Source: DATBHW01 sp035307385 (GTDB taxonomy: Bacteria; Chloroflexota; Ktedonobacteria; Ktedonobacterales; DATBGS01). From it: a stretch of DNA of 64,000 bases. The position numbers and the translations under genes were made by a program. The notes below the pieces were generated by a model. That model was not told where the DNA came from. It saw nothing but the letters and a program-made list of their open reading frames with translations, and did no database searches. The DNA is taken from the NCBI GenBank assembly GCA_035307385.1, contig DATGID010000037.1:62001-126000 (forward strand), given 5' to 3'. Positions 35,830 to 44,662 of the stretch are shown one piece after another; positions within the stretch are counted from its first letter, which is position 1, and each line of letters opens with the position of its first letter.

Positions 35830-36606
35830 TTATTTGGCCGTCCAGCCGCCATCAATCACCAGCAGCGAGCCGGTGACAAAGGAAGCCTCATCTGAGGCCA
35901 GATAGAGCGCGGCAGCAGCAATTTCCTCAGGACGGCCCATGCGACCAATAGGCTGGCGGGCGTGTAACTGCTGGCGTACTTCTTCTTCACGGCCAGGGAA
36001 ATTGCGTGCCAGATAGCCGGCGACGAAGGGCGTATCAACGGTCCCGGGACAGATGGCATTGCAGCGGATGCCCTGCGTGACATAATCGATGGCAATGGCC
36101 CGCGTCAGACTGATGACCGCGCCTTTGCTCGTGCTATACGGCAGGCGACGTTCGACGCCAATCAGGCCAGCCGTTGAGGCCATGTTGACGATCACCCCAC
36201 CCTGCGGCTCCTGGGCTAGCATCTGCCGCACGGCCTCACGCGCGCACAGGAACACGCCAAACGCATTGACGCGCATCACCCGCTCCCAGTCTGCCGTGCT
36301 GGTTTCCAGCAGGTTGCCAACGTGGCTGATGCCAGCGTTATTCACCACAATATCCAACCGACCATAGGTCATCCTGATCTGCTGCATCGTAGCGCTCACC
36401 TGAGTTTCGTCGGTGACGTCCAGTTGCCAGGCGTGGGCCATACCGTCTGCTTCATGAATGGCCGCGCTAACCGATTCAGCTGCCTCGCCGCGCACATCAC
36501 CTACCAGCACCTGCGCGCCCTGGCTGGCGTACAGCCGTGCGATAGCTTCGCCGATGCCTGAGCCGCCTCCAGTGACCAGAGCCACTTTTCCATCCAGACG
36601 CATCAT
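35830..36606 (-). CDS. Short-chain dehydrogenase/reductase (sugar-acid type)
   Basis: 258 residues of a classical SDR: VALVTGGGSGIGEAIARLYASQG (Rossmann TGxxxGIG), NNAGISHVG (NNAG), catalytic Ser in VNMASTAGLIG, YSTSKGAV (YxxxK), and the C-terminal ASDEASFVTGSLLVIDGGWTAK. AAGGAGG lies 11 bases before the ATG at 36606; an upstream start at 36687 lacks a site. In this cluster, next to an enolase-superfamily dehydratase, it could oxidise a 2-keto-3-deoxy sugar acid, as in the L-fucose pathway. This is inference. Confidence 0.88.
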   Translation of the reverse strand: MMRLDGKVALVTGGGSGIGEAIARLYASQGAQVLVGDVRGEAAESVSAAIHEADGMAHAWQLDVTDETQVSATMQQIRMTYGRLDIVVNNAGISHVGNLLETSTADWERVMRVNAFGVFLCAREAVRQMLAQEPQGGVIVNMASTAGLIGVERRLPYSTSKGAVISLTRAIAIDYVTQGIRCNAICPGTVDTPFVAGYLARNFPGREEEVRQQLHARQPIGRMGRPEEIAAAALYLASDEASFVTGSLLVIDGGWTAK

Positions 36607-36795
36607 CAGTTTGAGGTCCTCCTTACCGTTTGTTAATGGGACCAGCGCAGTAGTAAAGCTCACTCGTACCAGGTTGCGCTGTCTCATCCTGAGGCTGAGG
36701 CCGGACAGTAAGGATAGCTCCTCAGAGTCCGACCTCAGCCTCAGGAAGGGAGGGCAAGAGGAGGTATGCTTCTCCTGGGAGACCCTATCGATAAA

Positions 36796-37977
36796 CTATG
36801 CTGCCCCTTTGCTGCTCCTGGACTCCAGCGTTGATGGAGAGGGTTGGGAGGTGATGGAGCGATCATCAGCCGGGTCAAAGAGGTGCAAGTGGCGCACATC
36901 GAAGAACAACTCGATCTCGTCTCCTGGGCGCAGTACTGTTCGCGCATCTACCCGCGCTAACACCTGCTTGTCTGCTAGCAGACCGTACACCATTTGCTCA
37001 TTGCCCAGATGCTCCACGACTTCCACCTGCACTGGCAGCGCCTGTCCAGTCAGCACGGTTGCGACTTCGACTCCCTGTCGCCGCCTGGCCGCCTGCCCCT
37101 CTTCCAGATGCTCTGGTCGGATGCCTGCTGTCACCTGTCGCCCGATATACCGCTCTGCCCGTGCCGCTACCTCCTCTGGCAGCATGAGCGCCACCCCCTC
37201 GGCAAGACGCAGCCAGACTCTGCCTTCCTGCTGCTCCAGGCGCCCGTTCTCAAAGAAGTTCATCGCGGGACTACCAATGAACCCGGCAACAAACTTGTTA
37301 GCTGGATGCTCATAGAGTTCGCCAGGCGTGCCCAATTGTTGAATAATCCCTGCGTTGAGGACCGCGATATGGTCCCCCATCGTCATCGCTTCGGTCTGGT
37401 CATGGGTCACATACACAAAGGTCGTCTGCACCCGCTGATGCAAGCGCGCAATCTCCGCCCGCATCTGCACGCGCAGTTTGGCATCCAGATTAGACAACGG
37501 TTCATCCATCAAGAAGACCTGGGGATCGCGCACAATGGCCCGGCCCAGGGCTACGCGCTGGCGCTGCCCGCCGGAAAGCTCTTTGGGCTTGCGCTTCAGC
37601 AAGAGGCCCAGCCCCAGAATCTCGGCAGCGTTCTGCACGCGCTGACTGATCTCTCGCTTGGGGGTGCCGCGCAACTTCAAGCCAAAGGCCATGTTGTCGT
37701 AGACGTTCATGTGCGGGTAGAGGGCATAGTTCTGGAAGACCATCGCAATATCGCGGTCCTTGGGGGGCAGGTTGTTCACCATTCGCTCGCCGATCTTGAT
37801 CTTCCCTTCGGTAGCTTCTTCCAGCCCGGCAATCATGCGCAGGCAGGTCGATTTGCCGCAACCGGAGGGTCCCACCAGCACCAGGAACTCTTGATCGCAA
37901 ATCTGGATGGTGATGTCGTGCACCACCTCCACCTTGTTGAACCGTTTGGAGACGTGCTCGAAACTGACTGAAGCCAT
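36796..37977 (-). CDS. Sugar ABC transporter ATP-binding protein, MsmX/UgpC type
   Basis: 393 residues. The ATPase domain has Walker A VGPSGCGKSTCLRMIAG, Q-loop VFQNYALYPHMNVYDNMAFGLK, signature ELSGGQRQRVALGRAIV, Walker B VFLMDEPLSNLDAKLR and H-loop VYVTHDQTEAMTMG. A C-terminal TOBE/MalK regulatory domain (about 240-370) follows. GGGAGG precedes the ATG at 37977. It is the only ATPase near the MalF/MalG-type permeases at 42-44 kb and probably powers them. It is transcribed with the dehydratase upstream and the SDR downstream. Confidence 0.94.
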   Translation of the reverse strand: MASVSFEHVSKRFNKVEVVHDITIQICDQEFLVLVGPSGCGKSTCLRMIAGLEEATEGKIKIGERMVNNLPPKDRDIAMVFQNYALYPHMNVYDNMAFGLKLRGTPKREISQRVQNAAEILGLGLLLKRKPKELSGGQRQRVALGRAIVRDPQVFLMDEPLSNLDAKLRVQMRAEIARLHQRVQTTFVYVTHDQTEAMTMGDHIAVLNAGIIQQLGTPGELYEHPANKFVAGFIGSPAMNFFENGRLEQQEGRVWLRLAEGVALMLPEEVAARAERYIGRQVTAGIRPEHLEEGQAARRRQGVEVATVLTGQALPVQVEVVEHLGNEQMVYGLLADKQVLARVDARTVLRPGDEIELFFDVRHLHLFDPADDRSITSQPSPSTLESRSSKGAA

Positions 37978-38049
37978 CGCGTTCCTCCCTTGACTGATGA
38001 GGTCCTGTGCCGTGAGGGTACCATTACGGAGCGTGGCATCCTCGTCTGC

Positions 38050-38106
38050 GACGAGCATATCGAGCGTGCTCTTGCCCCTGCACAGAGCACGCTCGATATG
38101 CTCGTC
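38050..38106 (-). terminator. Long perfect intercistronic hairpin
   Basis: Arms of 23 bases (38050-38072 and 38084-38106) pair perfectly around an 11-base loop. The outer arm reaches into the stop codon of the dehydratase gene, and the ATPase start is 72 bases further on. No U-tract follows. In an operon this may lower or differentially stabilise downstream mRNA. Confidence 0.75.
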
Positions 38107-39220
38107 ACGGATGGCTCTGGTGCCGTGCCTGGCTGGCTACACTGACTCGTTCACCGATGGAACCGCCCTCGCCTGCGGCCCACTGGGCTTCGAACCCCAA
38201 GCCTGGTTCGGTGGGGGCATGGACCAGCCCATGCTCGTCGACACAACTCTCACGAACCACCGGATTACTCATCACGAGCGATTCGTAATAGGTGTTATTG
38301 TTAATAGCCATACAGAGGTGTTGGTGAATTAGCCCCGGTCCATGGACCTCGGCGCGCAGCCGGAAGGCATCGGCGAGATGGGCGACACGCAGTGCTCCCG
38401 TGATGCCTCCCTTGAAGTTCCAACTCGTGCGGACAAAGGTCGCGCATCCGGAAACGATGTAATCCGCCGTGTTCATATGGGACCCATCGGAGGTTTCGGC
38501 CACATTCAACGGGACAGTGACCGCCTGGGCTAACTGCTTATAGGCGCTGATACTAAATTCACGCATGGGTTCTTCATACCAGAGATAGTCAGCGGCGGCG
38601 AGCGCATGTCCCAGATAGATGGCATCGGGGAGATCGAAGGCAGCCGAGCCATCATACATCAAGGGAACCTCAGTACCAACGTGTTCGCGCACCGCCTCAC
38701 ACAAGCGCGCGTCCCGTCGCGCATCCCCCCACGCATGCAGTTTGATCGCGGGATACCCAAGCGACAGACACTGATCGACGACATCCAGGTATTCGGCAAC
38801 TGAGTCAAAGGTCACCGTGCTCGCATAGGCGGGAATACTGGTGCGATAGGTTCCAAGCAGTCGATGGAGGGGCTGCCCAACCTGTTTGCCGGCGATATCC
38901 CACAGTGCAGCATCAACCAACCCCTGAATATAAATGGGAAACTCTTCGACCCGATCGATCTCCCAGAGGCGGTGCCAGATCCATTCGCGCCGCAGCGGGT
39001 CCTGACCGACCAATTCAGCACGCAGGCGCCGTTCGACGAGGTCGGCTACAATCGGCCCGCGAACGGCAGGGACAACACCTTCAATGCCCTCGTCGGTCTG
39101 AATGCGCAAGATGCCACTGATACCGGGGCCGTCTGAACCCGGCAGACCATCACGCCAGCGAAATGGCGGGGAAACCGCAGCGATTGGCACGAGATCGACC
39201 TGGACCTGACGAATACGCAT
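38105..39220 (-). CDS. Enolase-superfamily sugar-acid dehydratase (mandelate racemase subgroup)
   Basis: 371 residues. The capping domain is N-terminal, and the barrel carries GYPAIKLHAWGD (KxH base), LMYDGSAAFDL (metal Asp), WYEEPMREF (metal Glu), VAETSDGSHMNT (metal Glu) and RAEVHGPG (His of the second base). This is a full set for the mandelate racemase subgroup, most members of which dehydrate aldonic or aldaric acids (fuconate, rhamnonate, galactarate). The exact substrate cannot be read. AAAGGAGCC sits before the ATG at 39220. The divergent or adjacent GntR gene and transporter suggest a dedicated catabolic route. Confidence 0.9.
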   Translation of the reverse strand: MRIRQVQVDLVPIAAVSPPFRWRDGLPGSDGPGISGILRIQTDEGIEGVVPAVRGPIVADLVERRLRAELVGQDPLRREWIWHRLWEIDRVEEFPIYIQGLVDAALWDIAGKQVGQPLHRLLGTYRTSIPAYASTVTFDSVAEYLDVVDQCLSLGYPAIKLHAWGDARRDARLCEAVREHVGTEVPLMYDGSAAFDLPDAIYLGHALAAADYLWYEEPMREFSISAYKQLAQAVTVPLNVAETSDGSHMNTADYIVSGCATFVRTSWNFKGGITGALRVAHLADAFRLRAEVHGPGLIHQHLCMAINNNTYYESLVMSNPVVRESCVDEHGLVHAPTEPGLGFEAQWAAGEGGSIGERVSVASQARHQSHP

Positions 39221-39311
39221 GAAGGCTCCTTTCAGATGAAAAAGGGAACACGATTCCACCTTCCCGCACAGGCGCGGGAAGGGAAGTGAGTCGCTGAGCA
39301 GCAAGGGAAGA

Positions 39312-40049
39312 TTACGGGGTAAACAAATCGCTATTCATGCGACGGCGTACTTCCAGCAAATAATTCTTCAACGTGGTCTGAATATGTTCTTGCATGCCGA
39401 GGGCAGCCGCATCAGGGTTACCATCGCGGATCGCCTGAAAGATCTTCAGATGTTGGTCCGCTGCGATATAGGGACTGCCTGGTGCGCCCCCATCGCTCCC
39501 CATGACGCTGTCTCCCGCCCAGAAGTTCACGCGCACCACGGTAGAGACAGCCGAGAGCAAGTATTCATTGCCCGTTGCTTCAGCGATGCCCATATGAAAG
39601 GCGGCATCGGCTCTGGCGCGGGCTTCGTGGTTTTCAGCATTGGTCTGGGTACCAAGGGCGGCTTCCTCAATCGCCCGAAGCTGGCGAGGGGTGACACGCT
39701 CTGCTGCCAAACGGGCAGTTTGCATTTCAAGGGTCATGCGAAATTCGCAGAGTTGCTCCACCTGACGTGGGTCCCCTCGCACAGTAACGTCGATGATTCC
39801 CGTGGCGGTGGGTGGGGAGGTGCGCGTCACATAAATGCCACTTCCCTGGCGTGGCTGAAGCACCCCTGAAACTTCTAACGCCTTCACGGCCTGGCTGATT
39901 GTGTGACGACTCGCACCAAGTGTGTTCACCAGTTCACGCTCAGTTGGCAAGCGGTCACCTGGCTGGAGGCCCGTCTCTGCGATCAACTGCACAATGCGCG
40001 AGGCAATGGTCTGATAGTTCTGCCGTTCCAAACGCGTCTCGGTTGCCAT
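39312..40049 (-). CDS. GntR-family (FCD) transcriptional regulator
   Basis: 245 residues with an N-terminal winged helix (YQTIASRIVQLIAETGLQPGDRLPTERELVNTLGASRHTISQAVKALEVSGVLQPRQGSGIYV) and a C-terminal all-helical FCD ligand domain (about 85-230). Such regulators of the FadR/UxuR group sense sugar acids or other organic acids. It stands divergent to the transporter operon and upstream of the dehydratase-ATPase-SDR-LarA genes, so it is the likely regulator of both. ATG 40049 has GAGG upstream; an in-frame start at 40154 would overlap its own promoter. Confidence 0.92.
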   Translation of the reverse strand: MATETRLERQNYQTIASRIVQLIAETGLQPGDRLPTERELVNTLGASRHTISQAVKALEVSGVLQPRQGSGIYVTRTSPPTATGIIDVTVRGDPRQVEQLCEFRMTLEMQTARLAAERVTPRQLRAIEEAALGTQTNAENHEARARADAAFHMGIAEATGNEYLLSAVSTVVRVNFWAGDSVMGSDGGAPGSPYIAADQHLKIFQAIRDGNPDAAALGMQEHIQTTLKNYLLEVRRRMNSDLFTP

Positions 40050-40574
40050 AAGAAAACCTCGTTCCCGCATTCGTGCCTGATCTTTCAGGGAAGACGCATA
40101 CCCAATTGCCGCTATTGCTCCCCCGAGCACATGGCGTTTGTTGGAAACAATCATGCCATATTCTCATCCCTTTGTCAAGAGTGATCGGGGAATTTGGTCA
40201 TAAGAACCCTTAAATTGAACGGACAATTATGCAAAAATAAGGGCGTTTTCGCTTCTTCGTCCGCTCGAACAGAGAGCAAGGAAGAATGGGATAATGCTAA
40301 AATTCAGGAATTGTGCGAATTATCATAAGATTCATCCGTGAACACAATATAACTCATCCCACTTGACAAGCAAAAATTTCCCTGGTAATATTGCGCTCAT
40401 AAGTTTGAAAGTTAGCAGATAACTCACTGCTGCGTCACTTCCAGAGGTCCATCCATTTGGGAAAGGAGGAACGTTTGCCCCATTTCGGTCAGCCACATCT
40501 CACGCATCACGCATTGTCGCGCGCTCCAAATTGAACGTCCCCACTTCCAGTGGGCTGAGGAAGGAGTTCTTGTA
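40050..40574. promoter_or_regulatory. Divergent control region of the first sugar-acid cluster
   Basis: No gene. It holds the plus-strand promoter (40363-40391), a minus-strand promoter candidate TTGACA (40173-40178) with CATGAT (40150-40155) 17 bases away, and three copies of TCATAAG (40198-40204, 40323-40329, 40397-40403). The AT-rich stretch 40200-40400 contrasts with the flanking genes. A leader of about 175 bases precedes the binding-protein gene. Confidence 0.7.
40363..40391 (+). promoter_or_regulatory. Promoter of the MalF/MalG-type transporter operon
   Basis: TTGACA (40363-40368), 17-base spacer, TAATAT (40386-40391) with TGG directly before it. The third TCATAAG copy (40397-40403) covers the expected transcription start, a good place for repression. 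Confidence 0.85.
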
Positions 40575-41900
40575 ATGCAACGCTTTTCCTCCAGGCAAGC
40601 CGATCTCTCGAAGGTTAGTATCTCCGCTATCCTCTCCCTGGTTGTCCTTTGTACCTGGGCACTCGCCGGATGTGGCAGCAGTAGTCCAACAACAAACAGC
40701 AATGCTCCTATCACCGTCTGGGTGGACGCCGACCGGATGAAGGCGGTTGATGAATTTAAACAAGCGTTCCCAGCCGATGCCTCGCTCATCCATGCAGTCG
40801 TGGTTGATCGGACCACGTTTCCCTCCAAGGTGCTGCTCGAAAACAACATCAACAGTGGCTGGCCCGATGTGGTCTTTGCCGAGCCTGATCTCGTCGCGCA
40901 GGTTTCCGATGCCGCGCATCACTTCCCCCTTGATCTGACCCCCTACGTCTCATCTCAGATCCAGAACAACTTTGACGGCCTGGATTCGTGCAAGATAGGT
41001 GGGAAACTGGTGTGCCTGCGCAACGACCTGGCGCAGTATGTCCTCTATTACAATGCGCCCTTGATGCAGCAGTTCGGCTATACGGTGCCGACGACCTGGG
41101 AGGAATATGAGGCGCTTGGGCTGAAGGTTGCCAAGGAACACCCCGGCTATATCATTGGTGAGTTCGCCGATGCCTTCCCACTCGATGAATACTACTGGGC
41201 TGGGCAGTGCCCCATCCACCAGGTGGTCGGTGATACGCTCTACTCGAATCTTTCCGACCCCAAGTGCGCGCGCATGACCAGCCTGCTGGATACTCTGATC
41301 CCAACCGGTGTCCTCTCCACCAAAGCTGGCTATTTCGACCCAGGGATGACCACGCTGGGCAACAATAATAAGATTTTGATGCTGCCTGGCGCTTCCTGGA
41401 TGGGCGATTTCCTGTTCAAGGGTGGCCTCTACAAAACCAACGATCATCAGCTCGGCGTAGCCCCACCCCTCAAGTGGGCGGCTGACAGTCAGCCATATAC
41501 CGGCGCGCTGGGCGGAGCCGCCTGGACGGTCTCCAACCACACGAAGAATCCAGACCTCGCAGCAAAGTTCGTGCTGTGGGTGACCACGGACCCCACCTAC
41601 CTCGGTCACGAGGCCAATTACCCGGCTTATAAGCCCACAGCTCAAATCTGGGGTCAGACCCTTGCCAGTGATCCGATTTACGCCAGTGATCCCTTCGCTG
41701 TGTTCCAACAGGCGGCAGCCGATCTTGATACCACCTACAGCTATGTCCGGTTCGATGATCGAACAATCTTCGGGACATCCGTGACCACGCCAGTGGTCAC
41801 CACTGGGGCAACGGTGGCCTCGAAGATTGGGGACTACCAACAGCAGTTGATAGCGCTGGCCCAGGCGCAAGGGTACCAGATCACAAACACCGCCCCTTAG
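40575..41900 (+). CDS. Carbohydrate ABC transporter substrate-binding lipoprotein
   Basis: 441 residues of the extracellular solute-binding protein family 1. A type II signal peptide with lipobox LAGC (Cys near residue 34) is followed by a Ser/Thr/Asn linker. Recognisable fold motifs are ITVWVDADRMKAVDEFKQAFP, PDVVFAEPDLVAQVSDA, and TGALGGAAWTVSNHTKNPDLAAKFVLWVTTDP. It delivers a sugar or oligosaccharide to the permeases encoded next. AAGGAG precedes the ATG. Confidence 0.92.
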   Translation: MQRFSSRQADLSKVSISAILSLVVLCTWALAGCGSSSPTTNSNAPITVWVDADRMKAVDEFKQAFPADASLIHAVVVDRTTFPSKVLLENNINSGWPDVVFAEPDLVAQVSDAAHHFPLDLTPYVSSQIQNNFDGLDSCKIGGKLVCLRNDLAQYVLYYNAPLMQQFGYTVPTTWEEYEALGLKVAKEHPGYIIGEFADAFPLDEYYWAGQCPIHQVVGDTLYSNLSDPKCARMTSLLDTLIPTGVLSTKAGYFDPGMTTLGNNNKILMLPGASWMGDFLFKGGLYKTNDHQLGVAPPLKWAADSQPYTGALGGAAWTVSNHTKNPDLAAKFVLWVTTDPTYLGHEANYPAYKPTAQIWGQTLASDPIYASDPFAVFQQAAADLDTTYSYVRFDDRTIFGTSVTTPVVTTGATVASKIGDYQQQLIALAQAQGYQITNTAP

Positions 41901-41919
41901 CTTATATGCCATGGTGATG

Positions 41920-41949
41920 GCGTCCGCTGCTCGCCAGAGCAGCGGACGC
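41920..41949 (+). terminator. Intercistronic hairpin after the binding-protein gene
   Basis: A perfect 13-bp stem (GCGTCCGCTGCTC at 41920-41932 and its complement at 41937-41949) with a 4-base loop lies 20 bases after the stop. There is no U-run, so it is more likely a 3' stabiliser that raises binding-protein mRNA above permease mRNA, a common arrangement in such operons. Confidence 0.7.
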
Positions 41950-42030
41950 ACATCATGTATGTGTGGCGATACACTACCTGGCACGACTACTCCAGTGATG
42001 GCATTCATGCGGTGAACGAGGAGGTTCCCT

Positions 42031-42999
42031 ATGGCAACTCAGACGGTACTCAAGCCGAGTGCGCTGCCGACTACGAAAACGCTCAGGAAAACAGGTGTAC
42101 GCCGCTGGTTGCCCACCACAGCGGACCTGCTCGTCCTGCCCTATGTGCTCTTTTTGCTAGTCTTTGGGATTCTACCAGGCATCTATGCCCTGGTGTTGAG
42201 CTTTGCCTCGTTCCCCCTCGGCACGCCCGAATACTTCAAAGCTGGCTTGCAGAATTATGTGACCGCCCTTCATGATTTCCGCTTTGGCCCAGCCTTTGTC
42301 AATATCTTTCAGTTCCTGATCATTTCGGTCCCATTTGGGGTCATCGGTGTCACCGGCCTCGCTTTACTCTTGCATGCGCGCAACGGGTGGTTCTCGAACC
42401 TGATGCGCACCATCTACTTCATCCCTGGCGCGGTGGCTGGCCCGACCTCCGTCTTGATCGCCCTGTTCATGCTCGAACCGCAGACCAGCCCGTTTCGGGG
42501 AATATTCCAACTGCTCCACATGCAAGACCTCGTCGACGTGATTCAACCCAGCCACCTCCCCTTGATCTTTACCTTGCTGGGGTTCTTTGTCGGGGCTGGT
42601 GGGTGGATTGCCATTCTCTATGGTGGGCTAAAGGGCGTCTCAACCGATCTCCTCGAAGCGGCTGCCATCGATGGCGCCAATGTCTGGCAAACAACGCTTT
42701 ACATCAAGCTTCCGATGATCTGGCGATATGTGATTTACCTCTTCATGCTCACATTTGCCGGCAATATCCAGCTCTTTACGGAGCCGCAAATCATCAGCCA
42801 GAGCTTTTCCTTTGCTGGCATCGCGACCGTCAGCCCAACCTGGTCGCCCAACCAGCTCAGCTACTATTTTGCCTTTAACTATGGCAACTTTGGCGCGGCG
42901 GCGGCGATTTCGCTGCTGATGGTGGCAATCGGCCTGGTCGGCGCGTTCGCGATCATTCGGTTCACCGGATTCTTCCGCACCGATGCTTCGGCGGCTTGA
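42031..42999 (+). CDS. Carbohydrate ABC transporter permease, MalF type
   Basis: 322 residues with six predicted helices. The EAA loop reads LLEAAAIDGANVWQTTLYIKLPMIW. The first helix (LLVLPYVLFLLVFGILPGIYALVLSF) and the PGAVAGPTSVLIALFML segment are typical of the MalF/UgpA family. GAGGAGG lies just before the ATG. It should form a heterodimer with the MalG-type protein encoded 16 bases downstream and take the sugar from the upstream lipoprotein. Confidence 0.93.
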   Translation: MATQTVLKPSALPTTKTLRKTGVRRWLPTTADLLVLPYVLFLLVFGILPGIYALVLSFASFPLGTPEYFKAGLQNYVTALHDFRFGPAFVNIFQFLIISVPFGVIGVTGLALLLHARNGWFSNLMRTIYFIPGAVAGPTSVLIALFMLEPQTSPFRGIFQLLHMQDLVDVIQPSHLPLIFTLLGFFVGAGGWIAILYGGLKGVSTDLLEAAAIDGANVWQTTLYIKLPMIWRYVIYLFMLTFAGNIQLFTEPQIISQSFSFAGIATVSPTWSPNQLSYYFAFNYGNFGAAAAISLLMVAIGLVGAFAIIRFTGFFRTDASAA

Positions 43000-43015
43000 G
43001 AAAGGGGTAGTAGTG

Positions 43016-43969
43016 ATGGCTCGTTCCATGTCGTCAACAGTGGCATGGTCCTCATGGTTCACTCGCTGGCGTCGTACAGGTACGCCTCTCAACCAGGGAA
43101 CCATCGGCCCGGTGGGCACACTCATTCGCCTGGTCGTCTTACTCCTGTTCGGAATCTTCTTTGGTCTTCCGCTGGTGTGGCTGATCCTCGCCACCACCAA
43201 AACAGATACCCAACTCTCGCAAGATTTTCCACTTTCCATCGGGTCGTTGAGCAAAATTGGCACGGATTGGCAGCATCTGCTCATCTTCGATGATGGGGTC
43301 ATTACCCAATGGTACCTCAACTCGGTACTCTACGCGCTCGCTACACTGGTCCTGGCCCTGGCAATTTCGCTGCCAGCCGGGTACGCGCTGGCAACCGCCA
43401 AACCCAAGGCGCGATCACTACTTCTCTGGCTGACGCTGGTTGCTATGCTCTTGCCCATTTCGGCGCTCGTTCTGCCGCTCTTCCTGGAGATGAATGTCGT
43501 CCATCTCGTCGATACTCCCTGGGCCGTCATCCTCCCCACCGCCTTTTTCCCCTTTGGGGTCTATCTCGCCTTTGTCTATTTCGCGGTGAGCCTCCCCAAA
43601 GATCTGCTGGCGGCAGCGCGCATCGATGGCGCGAGCGAGTGGCAGCTTTTCTGGCATATAGGCATTCCGCTTGCCCGTCCGCTGTTGGGGTTGCTTGTCT
43701 TTCTCAACTTCACCGCCACCTGGAACAACTACTTTTTACCCTTTGTCATGCTGCAAGACACCAACGTGTACAACCTCCCTGTAGGCTTGCAGGCACTGAT
43801 TTCTTGCACCCCCGCGTTGACCCCGGCATGCGCAGGAGCAGATCTCCCCATTTACAAGGCTGAACTCTCACTGGCTGGGGTCATTATCGTCTTGCCCGTG
43901 GCGATCATCTTCATGTTTTCACAGCGCTTTGTGACCAGTGGTGTCCTCACCGGCAGTATCAAGGATTAA
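43016..43969 (+). CDS. Carbohydrate ABC transporter permease, MalG type
   Basis: 317 residues, six helices. The EAA loop is LLAAARIDGASEWQLFWHIGIPLARPL, and the end reads QRFVTSGVLTGSIKD, as in MalG/UgpE proteins (GxLAGAVKG-like). AAAGGGG lies 8 bases before the ATG at 43016; an in-frame upstream start at 42983 overlaps the MalF gene and is not preferred. It completes the transporter. Confidence 0.93.
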   Translation: MARSMSSTVAWSSWFTRWRRTGTPLNQGTIGPVGTLIRLVVLLLFGIFFGLPLVWLILATTKTDTQLSQDFPLSIGSLSKIGTDWQHLLIFDDGVITQWYLNSVLYALATLVLALAISLPAGYALATAKPKARSLLLWLTLVAMLLPISALVLPLFLEMNVVHLVDTPWAVILPTAFFPFGVYLAFVYFAVSLPKDLLAAARIDGASEWQLFWHIGIPLARPLLGLLVFLNFTATWNNYFLPFVMLQDTNVYNLPVGLQALISCTPALTPACAGADLPIYKAELSLAGVIIVLPVAIIFMFSQRFVTSGVLTGSIKD

Positions 43970-43990
43970 CCGGCACGCAAGTACCGCTTC

Positions 43991-44016
43991 AGGGCTGCAC
44001 CACACGGTGCAGCCTT
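43991..44016 (+). terminator. Hairpin at the end of the transporter operon
   Basis: A 9-bp stem GGCTGCACC (43993-44001)/GGTGCAGCC (44006-44014) with a 4-base loop, followed by TTATAG. It begins 23 bases after the MalG stop. Confidence 0.6.
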
Positions 44017-44561
44017 ATAGCGGGGAGCAAAAGGATTGAGTCTCTAGTCGCACTCGGACTATCGCTCCGGAGCGGCCTCGCTACCGAGAAAATTTTCTAA
44101 ATTGCTCAATGTTAGGGGTCACCGCTATAGTTCTGTGTGTCCTCAAAGGGTTTTTGGTAAGATGACAATCTTCAAGTGCTGGGCTCCATACCAGCACCTA
44201 TCAAGTTGATTCCGGTGAGACTGGCTGGGTGAACCTTGATTTCCTCCAAGCGCGTCACCTCATCCGATTTGGCCGTTCTCTCTGCCTGCATCCTCCCAGG
44301 TTAGAGGCAAGGGCAAAACAGTGAGAGCTTCTTTAGGCCATCCTCGTGATGGACCACGCCAAGCAAGAAGCACGCTGGAACAAAGCGGAAGATTTCAAGA
44401 CCAGCCAAAACGATCTCGCCCATGTCATCATTTCTTTCTTCTTCTAACCAAAGCAAGGTTGGCCCATGTTCGCAACTTCGTCAGGGCACGTAACGGTATC
44501 AACGATACGGACGGGCCAAAGAGGCCATATTGGGCTGACGGCGCAGCGAGAGCGCTCAAAA

Positions 44562-44610
44562 CGGTGAGGCCTGGTACTGAAGGCGACCATTTCAGTACCA
44601 GGCCTCACCG
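44562..44610 (-). terminator. Long perfect hairpin after the RbsB-type gene
   Basis: Arms of 20 bases (44562-44581 and 44591-44610) are exact complements with a 9-base loop, 52 bases beyond the stop at 44663. On the minus strand only GTTTTGAG follows, so the U-tract is short. Confidence 0.75.
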
Positions 44611-44662
44611 CGAGGAGGGGAGCACGAGACCAGGAGGGATTGCCTGTTATAAGGAGCCTGAT

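Larger units (their letters stand above)
43970..44662. other. Intergenic region between two convergent transporter clusters
   Basis: Apart from the two hairpins listed at 43991 and 44562, no gene is supported. A 189-codon plus-strand frame (44321-44890) runs antisense through the binding-protein gene and has no ribosome binding site. The sequence 44040-44560 shows no promoter and looks like decayed DNA. Confidence 0.5.
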
